This document shows positions 1-5,784 of a DNA stretch of 5,784 nt, in pieces. The notes beneath the pieces are model-generated. The model made no database searches, was not told where the DNA came from, and saw only the letters and a program-made list of their open reading frames with translations. Location: assembly GCA_937974555.1 (NCBI GenBank), contig CALJKR010000055.1:1-5784 (forward strand). The letters are read 5' to 3'. This DNA is from an uncultured Flavobacteriales bacterium (GTDB lineage Bacteria > Bacteroidota > Bacteroidia > Flavobacteriales_D > Sanyastnellaceae). Positions within the stretch are counted from its first letter, which is position 1. Each line of letters begins with the position of its first letter. The translations under genes and the position numbers were made by a program.

Positions 1-1308
1 AAGGTTAAGGCAATGAACCCTAACGAACCTGAGTTTTTGCAAGCTGTACACGAAGTTGCAGAGGCAATTATTCCTTTCATGGAGTCCAATCCAAAGTACA
101 AGGAAGCTAAGATTTTAGACCGTATTGTTGAACCAGAGCGCACCATCATTTTCCGTGTGCCATGGGTTGATGATAAAGGTGAAATTCAAGTGAATCGCGG
201 ATACCGCGTGGAGTTCAATAGTGCAATTGGACCATACAAAGGGGGATTGCGTTTTCACCCAACAGTAAACTTGAGTGTTTTGAAGTTTTTGGGATTTGAG
301 CAAATCTTCAAAAACTCATTGACAACATTGCCCATGGGTGGTGGAAAAGGTGGTTCTGATTTTGATCCCAAAGGGAAATCAGATCGCGAAGTGATGGCTT
401 TTTGTCAAAGCTTCATGTCTGAGTTGTCTCGTCACATTGGTGCTGATACAGATGTACCTGCAGGTGACATCGGCGTTGGTGGTCGTGAGATTGGATTTAT
501 GTTTGGTCAATACAAGCGTTTGCGCAACGAGTTTACTGGTGTTTTGACCGGTAAAGGTCGCAACTGGGGTGGTTCTTTGATCCGTCCAGAGGCAACAGGT
601 TATGGAACAGTATATTTTGCACAAGAGATGTTGGCTACCAAAGGTCAAGATTTCAATGGTAAAACAGTGGTTGTTTCAGGATCAGGAAACGTTGCTCAAT
701 ATGCGATTGAAAAAGCAACGCAATTGGGAGCTAAGGTTGTTACTGCTTCTGATTCATCAGGATATGTTTACGATGCCAACGGTATCGATGCTGAGAAATT
801 GGCTTTCTTGATGGAGTTGAAAAACGTGAAGCGTGGTCGTATTCAAGAGTATGCAGCCCAATATGGTTGTGAGTTTGTTGCAGGCAAAACACCTTGGGGT
901 GTTAAATGTGATATTGCATTGCCTTGTGCTACTCAAAATGAATTGAATGGAGACGATGCAAAAGCATTGGTTGCCAACGGTTGTATGGCTGTTGCAGAGG
1001 GTGCTAACATGCCATCTACTCCAGAGGCTATCGCTGTATTTGAAGCAAATAAATTGTTATTCTCACCCGGTAAGGCTTCCAATGCCGGCGGTGTTGCGAC
1101 ATCTGGTTTAGAGATGTCTCAAAACTCTTTGCGTTTAAGCTGGACCCGTGAAGAGGTTGACCAACGTTTGCACAACATCATGAAGAGCATTCATGCTGCA
1201 TGTGTTCAATATGGTACAGATGGAGATTATGTTAACTACGTGAAAGGAGCAAACATTGCAGGTTTCGTTAAAGTTGCCGATGCGATGATTGATCAAGGTG
1301 TGGTTTAA
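1..1308 (+). CDS. gdhA: NADP-specific glutamate dehydrogenase, 5' end cut by window
   Basis: Catalyses reductive amination of 2-oxoglutarate with ammonium to L-glutamate in the cytoplasm, probably as a hexamer using NADPH. Numbering from the ATG at 13, the protein shows the substrate-domain motif GPYKGGLRFHP (73-83, K76), the active-site segment PMGGGKGGSDFDPKGKS (107-123, K112), ADTDVPAGDIGVGGRE (144-159, likely catalytic D152), the Rossmann motif GSGNVAQY (223-230) and CATQNE (305-310). From memory of E. coli GdhA (447 aa), K76 and K112 fall at its K92 and K128, so about 16 residues are missing before this methionine. The frame is open back to base 1 (K-V-K-A precede M) and no ribosome-binding site precedes 13, so that ATG is probably internal. 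The C-terminus (GANIAGFVKVADAMIDQGVV) is complete. Codons lean to GGT, CGT and GTT, unlike the downstream genes, which suggests high expression. NADP preference is inferred from resemblance to the E. coli enzyme. A strong terminator follows. Confidence 0.96.
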   Translation, partial: KVKAMNPNEPEFLQAVHEVAEAIIPFMESNPKYKEAKILDRIVEPERTIIFRVPWVDDKGEIQVNRGYRVEFNSAIGPYKGGLRFHPTVNLSVLKFLGFEQIFKNSLTTLPMGGGKGGSDFDPKGKSDREVMAFCQSFMSELSRHIGADTDVPAGDIGVGGREIGFMFGQYKRLRNEFTGVLTGKGRNWGGSLIRPEATGYGTVYFAQEMLATKGQDFNGKTVVVSGSGNVAQYAIEKATQLGAKVVTASDSSGYVYDANGIDAEKLAFLMELKNVKRGRIQEYAAQYGCEFVAGKTPWGVKCDIALPCATQNELNGDDAKALVANGCMAVAEGANMPSTPEAIAVFEANKLLFSPGKASNAGGVATSGLEMSQNSLRLSWTREEVDQRLHNIMKSIHAACVQYGTDGDYVNYVKGANIAGFVKVADAMIDQGVV

Positions 1309-1334
1309 TTTAAAGATACAGGTGCCAAACCCTG

Positions 1335-1380
1335 GGAGCGTTTAACGCTCCGCGAAAGGCGGTCTTCGGACCGCCTTTTT
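1335..1380 (+). terminator. Tandem-hairpin intrinsic terminator after gdhA
   Basis: Two perfect stems lie in a row 27 nt past the gdhA stop. The first is GGAGCGT (1335-1341) paired with ACGCTCC (1345-1351) around a TTA loop. The second is GGCGGTC (1358-1364) paired with GACCGCC (1369-1375) around TTCG, which gives the very stable C(UUCG)G tetraloop, followed directly by five T (1376-1380). The second hairpin with its T-tract is a textbook Rho-independent terminator for plus-strand transcription. On the minus strand only three T follow the stem, so it would act poorly in reverse. The first hairpin has no T-tract and may protect the gdhA mRNA 3' end or aid termination. Confidence 0.9.
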
Positions 1381-1386
1381 GTTGCC

Positions 1387-1419
1387 TTTAAAATTTAACT
1401 TAGTGGCAATCTATTTCTG
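1387..1419 (+). promoter_or_regulatory. Weak candidate Bacteroidota-type promoter for the 1434 gene
   Basis: A promoter is expected between the gdhA terminator and the next start. The best match to the Bacteroidota pattern (TTTG at -33, TAnnTTTG at -7) is TTTA (1387-1390) and TATTTCTG (1412-1419), separated by 21 nt. Each element has one mismatch. It would leave only a short leader before the ATG at 1434. Such near matches are common in AT-rich DNA, so this is tentative. Confidence 0.2.
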
Positions 1420-1433
1420 AATATCTTTAACGC

Positions 1434-1934
1434 ATGCTTCGATTAGTTTTCTTTTTTCTGATGTTGCAATGTTTGAATGGAACATTAAATGCGCAGGCAT
1501 TGGGCATTTCCGGGCTGTATAATCTACAAACGGAGAGCATGGGTGTCGGGGCAAGATTGGAATTGCGAAGTGACAAGCGTCTGCAATGGGTTCCGCAATT
1601 TTCTTATTTTTTGCCTTTCAATAAAGTACATGAGTGGACATTGGGAATGTCGGTTCAATATGGAGTGGTGCGTGTCAATAAGTTCAATGCATATGGTTTG
1701 GCACATTTGGGTTACAATCAATGGTTGAATTATCAGGATTCGAAAATGAAAGGAGCGCAGCCCCAAAATTGGAATGGGGAATTGGGAGCAGGCGTTCAGT
1801 ATGGAAAAAGTTTCAAGCCCTTTTTGGAATGGAGATACAATGTTCATTTTCAAGAAGCACATTTGCAAGCAGGGATATTGTTTAGAGTAAAAAAAGGAAG
1901 CGCAAAAAAGGAGAAGTGCGCGGCTTATGATTAA
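1434..1934 (+). CDS. Small outer-membrane beta-barrel protein, function unknown
   Basis: This 166-residue protein has a hydrophobic signal peptide (about 1-20, MLRLVFFFLM then LQCLNGTLNA) with likely cleavage after NA or NAQA. The mature part is made of alternating hydrophobic/polar stretches rich in Gly, Tyr, Phe and Trp: roughly 23-32, 36-46, 50-61, 67-81, 84-100, 113-124, 127-139 and 141-152. That fits a barrel of about eight strands of the general OmpA/PorT-like kind in the outer membrane. No catalytic motif is visible. After the last strand (AGILFRV) comes a short basic tail rich in Lys. The start is well bounded: an in-frame TAA lies at 1428-1430, two codons upstream. There is no Shine-Dalgarno sequence, as is usual in Bacteroidota. 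It is the first gene of a probable three-gene transcript and lies 15 nt before a lipoprotein gene, so the two may work together at the outer membrane; this is inference. It matches no specific family I can name. Confidence 0.8.
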   Translation: MLRLVFFFLMLQCLNGTLNAQALGISGLYNLQTESMGVGARLELRSDKRLQWVPQFSYFLPFNKVHEWTLGMSVQYGVVRVNKFNAYGLAHLGYNQWLNYQDSKMKGAQPQNWNGELGAGVQYGKSFKPFLEWRYNVHFQEAHLQAGILFRVKKGSAKKEKCAAYD

Positions 1935-1949
1935 AAAAAACGGTACATT

Positions 1950-2861
1950 ATGAAAAAAGCGAGTTTGTTTTTGGCCACATTGTCAGGATTGATATTGGTG
2001 TGGTCGTCTTGTTCCAGAGATCGAATAGAACAGGATTTGAATGAATATGAATCTCCCAATACTTACTTGGATTCCAAGAAGCAAGATGAGCAAGTCTTTG
2101 TGATTGACTCAGCGGGTACAGGACCGATAATCGGAAATCAAGGAACGGCCATTTGGGGAGGAATCGATTGTTTGCGTCTTCCCAATGGAGACACCATCGA
2201 TTATCCATTTGTGGTGAAGTTGGTAGAGTTGTATTTACCCAAGGACATGATTTATTATCAAATGCCAACCGTCGGAAGCGGGGCAGTATTGGAGACGGCT
2301 GGCGAGATTCGTCTCCGTGCGGAAAAAGATGGAACGCCATTGGCATTGGCTGAGCCATGTGCCTTTAAAGTGAGTATGCCCAATGCAGACCCGCACATCA
2401 ATTACATGAATGTTTATTATGGAAATGAATCTGTCTCACCGGTTGACTGGCGTTTGGATTTGGGCTATTGGGGAATCAACGCAATGCAAAGTTCTATATT
2501 CGACGTAGATACCATTGGTTATACTGCCATGATTGAAAAGTTGGGTTGGATCAATGCCGATCGCAATTTTTATTCAGGGACAACACACGCCATTACTTTT
2601 GATTCAGATGTGGATGATTTAAGCAATGTGGCCATTTTTGTTTACTTGCCGGCTACCCATTCCCTTATTCAAGCCCATGATTTGGTCGCCTCTGGAATTC
2701 CATCCGGCGTGAATGCGAAAATTATTGCCATTGCAGTTAACGGCTCAGGAAATCTGTTTCATTATTACGATGAGCTAACGATTATCGCGAATCAAACCGT
2801 GCAAGTGACCATGTCGTCCATCTCGGATACCAATCTTACTTCTTTATTGGATCAATTGTAA
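1950..2861 (+). CDS. Putative outer-membrane lipoprotein with ZU5-like N-terminal domain
   Basis: This 303-residue protein begins with a lipoprotein signal: MKK, a hydrophobic core (5-18) and Cys21 in VWSSC, the site expected for lipidation. The lipobox is loose, with Trp at -3. A polar, acidic linker follows (22-48). Residues about 49-140 (VFVIDSAGTGPIIGNQGT, then VVKLVELYLPKDMI, then LETAGEIRLRAEKDG) match a beta-sandwich pattern I recall from many Bacteroidota lipoproteins. There a 'GGTITGxxGTxI' segment, an 'ELxxxxDM' segment and a 'GGEIxxxA' segment recur; it resembles ZU5-type folds. Residues 191-207 carry LGWINADRNF, close to the 'LGWINCDRF' signature of the same group. The C-terminal part (about 225-290) looks like another beta-domain. 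No enzyme active site is seen. The location is probably the outer-membrane surface, but the sorting signal after Cys21 (SRDRIE) is not decisive. It lies 15 nt after the barrel gene and 1 nt before the VOC gene. Its role is unknown. Confidence 0.8.
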   Translation: MKKASLFLATLSGLILVWSSCSRDRIEQDLNEYESPNTYLDSKKQDEQVFVIDSAGTGPIIGNQGTAIWGGIDCLRLPNGDTIDYPFVVKLVELYLPKDMIYYQMPTVGSGAVLETAGEIRLRAEKDGTPLALAEPCAFKVSMPNADPHINYMNVYYGNESVSPVDWRLDLGYWGINAMQSSIFDVDTIGYTAMIEKLGWINADRNFYSGTTHAITFDSDVDDLSNVAIFVYLPATHSLIQAHDLVASGIPSGVNAKIIAIAVNGSGNLFHYYDELTIIANQTVQVTMSSISDTNLTSLLDQL

Positions 2862-2862
2862 T

Positions 2863-3315
2863 ATGGAAGCAAGTCAAAAGATTACACCCCATTTTTGGTT
2901 TCATACAGAAAAGGGGACTTTGGGAGAAGTGCTGGCTTATTATCAAGTCGTTTTTGGAGCAGAATGGAAGAGCGGATCGGTTATTCCTCTTGGAAACACC
3001 CCGAGTGGTTATGCCGAGATGTGTTCAGTCGAACTATTTGGTAGTCGATATTCAATGATCTCCACGGAGAGCTTACACCATCCTTTCAATGATGCTGCAT
3101 CGATGATATTGACTTGTGAAGATCAATCAGAAATAGACCATTATTGGAATTATTTTACCCAAGAAGGGCAGGAGTCTCAGTGTGGATGGTGTCAAGATAA
3201 ATTTGGATTTCGTTGGCAAGTGATACCTCAGAATTTGGGTGTTTTGCTGCAAAAAGAAAATGGTTTCAAAACCATGATGCAGCAAACTAAAATAGTGGTA
3301 GCTGAGTACAAATAA
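2863..3315 (+). CDS. PhnB-like VOC-fold protein (PF06983-type)
   Basis: This 150-residue cytoplasmic protein belongs to the vicinal-oxygen-chelate superfamily, in the group often annotated '3-demethylubiquinone-9 3-methyltransferase' or PhnB. The family signs are ITPHFWF at the start (7-13), an AYYQVVFG helix (25-32), the beta pair around CSVELFGSRYSMIST (54-68), HHPFNDAASMILTCED (72-87, matching the usual 'FxFNxAxSfxvxCxd'), EIDHYWNYF (90-98) and QCGWCQDKFGFRWQVIP (106-122). Length is normal for a single-domain member. The methyltransferase name is historical and should not be taken as function; these proteins are largely uncharacterised. The ATG begins one base after the upstream TAA (TAATATG), so translation is probably coupled to the lipoprotein gene, although the products have no evident common role. 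It ends ...Glu-Tyr-Lys and converges on rfbB. Confidence 0.9.
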   Translation: MEASQKITPHFWFHTEKGTLGEVLAYYQVVFGAEWKSGSVIPLGNTPSGYAEMCSVELFGSRYSMISTESLHHPFNDAASMILTCEDQSEIDHYWNYFTQEGQESQCGWCQDKFGFRWQVIPQNLGVLLQKENGFKTMMQQTKIVVAEYK

Positions 3316-3334
3316 TTCGAGAGAGTTATTTGTA
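3307..3334 (+). terminator. Hairpin spanning both convergent stop codons, possible terminator
   Basis: A perfect 9-bp inverted repeat, TACAAATAA (3307-3315) and TTATTTGTA (3326-3334), includes the stop codons of the VOC gene and of rfbB; each arm encodes Tyr-Lys-stop. In plus-strand RNA the stem extends inward by U-G, U-A and C-G pairs to 12 bp, closed by a GAGA loop of the GNRA type. In minus-strand RNA the wobble becomes a C-A mismatch, so folding is weaker. No T-tract follows on either strand and the stem is AT-rich, so classical Rho-independent termination is doubtful. It may still mark or protect mRNA ends. Confidence 0.35.
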
Positions 3335-4375
3335 GTTCAATTCGTAAAATTTCTGGTATTCTCCGGATGTTACCGACTGCACCCACTCGGGATTTTGGAG
3401 ATACCATTTTACTGTTTCCGTGAGCGCTTGCTTGAAATCCTGTGTGGGTTTCCAAGACAATTCTCTTTCCAGCTTGGAGGCATCAATGGCGTATCGGTGA
3501 TCATGTCCCAACCGATCGGTGACATGTTGTATCAACAATCTAGCACTACCTTTTGGTCTTTTAAGTTCATGCTCTGTGATATCACAAAGTAAATGGACAA
3601 GATCAATGTTCTTCCATTCGTTGTTTCCACCGACACAATAGGTTTCACCCACTTGACCATCATTTAAAATCTTTTCAATGGCTCTTGCATGATCTTCAAC
3701 CCAAAGCCAGTCTCTGACATTATTTCCGGCACCGTAAATCGGCAAAGGCTTATTTAAAAGGATATTGTTCACGACCAATGGTATCAATTTCTCAGGAAAT
3801 TGATGCGTGCCGTAATTGTTGGAACAATTGCTGATGACGATGGGTAAACCATAGGTGTCAAAATATGCACGTACCAAATGATCACTGGACGCTTTTGATG
3901 CGGAGTAAGGGCTGTGCGGATTGTATGGTGTTGACTCAGAAAACAGACCATCTTCTCCCAAAGCCCCAAATACTTCATCGGTGGAAATGTGGTAGAATTT
4001 TTTATTTTCCCAATTTCCAGCCCAATATGATTTGGCGGCGTTCAAGAGATTGGCGGTTCCAAGAACATTGGTTTTGATGAAGCTCAGTGGGTCATGAATG
4101 GAGCGGTCAACGTGGCTTTCCGCAGCGAGATGAATGACGTGGGTAACGCCATAGGTTTTAAATATATCGAGGACCCTTGACTCGTCCGTTATATCCGCTT
4201 TTACAAAGGTGTAATTGGCGGCATCATGAATGTCCTGCAAAGACATCAAGTTTCCCGCGTAAGTCAGTGCGTCAAGATTGACAATCTTGTCCTCTGGATA
4301 ACCCAATACCATTCTGCGCACAACGTGCGATCCAATGAATCCGGCTCCTCCAGTGATAAGAATGGTTCTTGACAT
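3326..4375 (-). CDS. rfbB: dTDP-glucose 4,6-dehydratase
   Basis: Converts dTDP-D-glucose to dTDP-4-dehydro-6-deoxy-D-glucose, the second step towards dTDP-L-rhamnose and other deoxysugars of surface polysaccharides; cytoplasmic, with tightly bound NAD. The 349-residue product is full length for the family and is an extended short-chain dehydrogenase. It shows the Rossmann loop TGGAGFIG (8-15), NLDALTYAGN (33-42), HLAAESHVDRS (82-92), the dehydratase-specific STDEVFG (131-137, with T132, D133, E134), YSASK (157-161, catalytic Tyr157 and Lys161), NNYGTHQFPEKLIP (186-199), RDWLWVEDH (221-229) and DRLGHDHRYAID (287-298). The DRxGHDxRY and TDE motifs separate it from UDP-glucose epimerases. Its ATG directly abuts the stop of the upstream receptor gene (TAAATG on the minus strand) with no Shine-Dalgarno sequence, so it probably depends on translational coupling. 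The other dTDP-sugar genes (rfbA, rfbC, rfbD) do not follow, because the next gene converges; any partners lie elsewhere. Also known as rmlB. Confidence 0.96.
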   Translation of the reverse strand: MSRTILITGGAGFIGSHVVRRMVLGYPEDKIVNLDALTYAGNLMSLQDIHDAANYTFVKADITDESRVLDIFKTYGVTHVIHLAAESHVDRSIHDPLSFIKTNVLGTANLLNAAKSYWAGNWENKKFYHISTDEVFGALGEDGLFSESTPYNPHSPYSASKASSDHLVRAYFDTYGLPIVISNCSNNYGTHQFPEKLIPLVVNNILLNKPLPIYGAGNNVRDWLWVEDHARAIEKILNDGQVGETYCVGGNNEWKNIDLVHLLCDITEHELKRPKGSARLLIQHVTDRLGHDHRYAIDASKLERELSWKPTQDFKQALTETVKWYLQNPEWVQSVTSGEYQKFYELNYK

Positions 4376-5784
4376 TTATTTCAAAGTATATTGTACACCT
4401 AAATTAAAGTATCTACCGGGCATCGTCACAAATCCTGAAAGTCGGTAGTTCTCATCTGTCAGGTTACTGACATCCGCAAATACAGTCCAGTTTTCATTTT
4501 GATATTGGGTGCGGATATCAATCACAACAACGGGTGCAGATTGATTCATTCGTTGAATTCTTCTGACGATGTATTGCTGTTGAACGTGATTTCCAGCACT
4601 CAGTCCCAATTGGAAAACGGTTTGATTCGACAAGTGTTCATTGACATAACGACTGGAAACTCCTTCAAATTGTATGTCGTTGGAAAGAATGGTGTTTCTC
4701 AATGATACATTGGAAACATAAAATCCATTGGATTTTACTCGATTGTTCCATTTTAGAGCCAATTCAGAACCTGTGAATTGGCAAGTGTTTAGATTACTAG
4801 CTACATAATTGCCAGAGTTGGAATCCTTCACGTAATCGATTTGGTTTTGAACTTTTCTGTAAAAATAGCTGGCTTGCACATAAAGTCCTTTCCATTTGTA
4901 TTGATAGCCGGATTCTGCGGTAATGGCGTTTTCCGGGAGCAAAGAAGCATTCCCGAGATTGCCCATGCCGGAATAGAACCAGTCGGTATACGTTGGCAAT
5001 CGGGATCCCGATCCCACATGCCCAAACAATGTTCCATTTCCTTTGTTGTGTTGAATATCAATGGCAGGATAATACTTAATACCATTGCTGGAATTATTCA
5101 TCGGGTGGCTCATATTACTGAATTGTACATTAAGTCCTATGATCATCTTCCACTGATTCCATTGATTGAAGCGCTGTTCGATATAACCGCTGTAAAATTG
5201 GCGGTCATGTTTTCCGAGATTATTGCTTCTAATCCAGTCACTTCTATTTTCAACTCCTACGCCCCAAAGTCCCCATGGGTTTGCATGTGAGGCGTGAAGT
5301 TCAATTCCTGCCGTATTGCTGAAATGATTGTTTTCGTAATAGCTTGGATTCTCTTTAATGAAGATGTAATGGTCGTCATTGTAGCGGAAGTATCCCCTGG
5401 GCACAATTACCCAACCTTCTTTTTCTATTTTCCCATTGATTCCGGAGAAGAAAGTTTGCACTTGCTCAAACGCATTTTCATCCCAAGGAGAGGCGTAAAA
5501 ATCTTTAGCATCAAAGGAATTGTTGAGGTAGCCATTGATGAACTGAACACTGGCTTTTTTGTCATTGCTTGTCCAATGACTGTTGCTGAAAATCGCCTGT
5601 TGTTCTGTACGTGTATTGAAGGCATATCCGTTGGAGTACAATCTTCGGATTTGAATATTGTGCCCCCAATTTCCTTTGACCAAACCCACCGCAATTTGTT
5701 GAACATTGGAGTTGTAGGTCTCTCCGGACAAGCTGTCTTTTTCAAAATTGCTTCCCCAGGTTGATAATACTTGGATGGTGTTGC
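4376..5784 (-). CDS. TonB-dependent outer-membrane receptor, C-terminal barrel (BtuB-like), 5' end beyond window
   Basis: The frame is open to the right edge, giving 468 visible residues; signal peptide, TonB box and plug lie outside. This part forms most of a 22-stranded outer-membrane barrel for energised import of a scarce nutrient. Numbered from the first visible residue, it has AKDFYASPWDE (92-102), then NDDHYIFIKENPSYYENNH (135-153), the family motif SGSRLPTYTDWFYSGMGN (258-275) with GNASLLPENA (277-286), and a C-terminal NLTDENYRLSG with MPGRYFNLGVQYTLK (440-468). The 'FYASP', 'IFIKENPSYY' and 'LPTYTDWFYSG' segments recall Bacteroidota BtuB-type receptors, so cobalamin or another corrinoid is the best guess, but closely related receptors take other substrates. 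It ends in Lys rather than the usual aromatic residue. A TTG at 5729-5731 is an internal Leu codon, not a start. Any cobalamin riboswitch would be upstream, out of view. rfbB follows with no spacing. Confidence 0.9.
   Translation of the reverse strand, partial: NTIQVLSTWGSNFEKDSLSGETYNSNVQQIAVGLVKGNWGHNIQIRRLYSNGYAFNTRTEQQAIFSNSHWTSNDKKASVQFINGYLNNSFDAKDFYASPWDENAFEQVQTFFSGINGKIEKEGWVIVPRGYFRYNDDHYIFIKENPSYYENNHFSNTAGIELHASHANPWGLWGVGVENRSDWIRSNNLGKHDRQFYSGYIEQRFNQWNQWKMIIGLNVQFSNMSHPMNNSSNGIKYYPAIDIQHNKGNGTLFGHVGSGSRLPTYTDWFYSGMGNLGNASLLPENAITAESGYQYKWKGLYVQASYFYRKVQNQIDYVKDSNSGNYVASNLNTCQFTGSELALKWNNRVKSNGFYVSNVSLRNTILSNDIQFEGVSSRYVNEHLSNQTVFQLGLSAGNHVQQQYIVRRIQRMNQSAPVVVIDIRTQYQNENWTVFADVSNLTDENYRLSGFVTMPGRYFNLGVQYTLK

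Noticed and set aside
13..15. ATG at 13 as the true start of gdhA
   Set aside because: The frame is open upstream to base 1, there is no ribosome-binding site, and alignment of K76 and K112 with E. coli K92 and K128 indicates about 16 missing residues, so the start lies outside the window.
1524..1868. Minus-strand 114-codon open frame opposite the barrel gene
   Set aside because: It is antisense to a better supported secreted protein and has no recognisable domain.
1948..2358. Minus-strand 136-codon open frame opposite the lipoprotein gene
   Set aside because: It overlaps a gene with a clear signal peptide and family motifs, and its own translation shows no domain or sensible composition.
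4379..4395. Possible internal promoter for rfbB within the receptor's 3' end (ATACTTTG on the minus strand)
   Set aside because: It contains TTTG but has AT instead of TA in the -7 pattern TAnnTTTG, and it would place the transcription start almost on the rfbB ATG.
4999..5012. 14-bp perfect palindrome ATCGGGATCCCGAT
   Set aside because: It lies inside the codons for Gly-Ser-Gly-Ser-Arg of a conserved receptor motif, and a palindrome of this length is not very unlikely by chance in nearly 6 kb.
5729..5731. TTG as the start codon of the receptor gene
   Set aside because: The frame continues without a stop to the window edge, and the product lacks a signal peptide and plug domain, so this is an internal Leu codon.
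4841..5764. Two long plus-strand open frames (4841-5290 and 5294-5764) opposite the receptor gene
   Set aside because: They sit in exact antisense codon register with the receptor. A stop there needs a sense TTA, CTA or TCA codon, and this genome prefers TTG for Leu, so long antisense frames arise passively. Their translations show no recognisable domain.

Overview
The window reads as ordinary chromosomal DNA of a Bacteroidota member, most likely from the flavobacterial/cytophagal side; the genus cannot be named. Four signs point there: a TonB-dependent receptor whose barrel motifs resemble Bacteroidota BtuB-like proteins; an outer-membrane lipoprotein with the 'LGWINxDR' signature common in that phylum; a small secreted beta-barrel with an 'NAQA' signal-peptide end; and no clear Shine-Dalgarno sequence before any start visible in the window. 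Five protein genes are present, two of them cut by the window edges. Coding density is high. There are no RNA genes, insertion sequences, CRISPR arrays or phage genes.

Layout. (1) Positions 1-1308, plus strand: NADP-type glutamate dehydrogenase (gdhA) missing about 12 N-terminal codons, closed by a strong tandem-hairpin intrinsic terminator (1335-1380). (2) Positions 1434-3315, plus strand: a tight three-gene run of a small outer-membrane beta-barrel protein, a surface-type lipoprotein and a PhnB/VOC-fold protein, with gaps of 15 and 1 nt, so probably one transcript. (3) Positions 3326-5784, minus strand: a TonB-dependent receptor entering from the right edge, followed with zero spacing (TAAATG) by dTDP-glucose 4,6-dehydratase (rfbB). 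The plus and minus operons converge with 10 nt between stop codons, and a 12-bp hairpin spans both stops.

Function. gdhA links ammonium assimilation to 2-oxoglutarate and looks independently terminated. It favours GGT/CGT/GTT codons more than its neighbours, which fits high expression. The barrel and lipoprotein genes may encode partners in the outer membrane, but nothing in the sequence proves it. The receptor probably imports a scarce TonB-dependent substrate, with a corrinoid as the best guess. RfbB makes dTDP-4-keto-6-deoxyglucose for surface sugars. These last two do not share an obvious pathway, although both concern the cell envelope.

I found no convincing evidence of an undescribed system. 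The points most worth a second look are the hairpin made from the two convergent gene ends, the abutting receptor-rfbB junction, and the uncharacterised barrel-lipoprotein pair.
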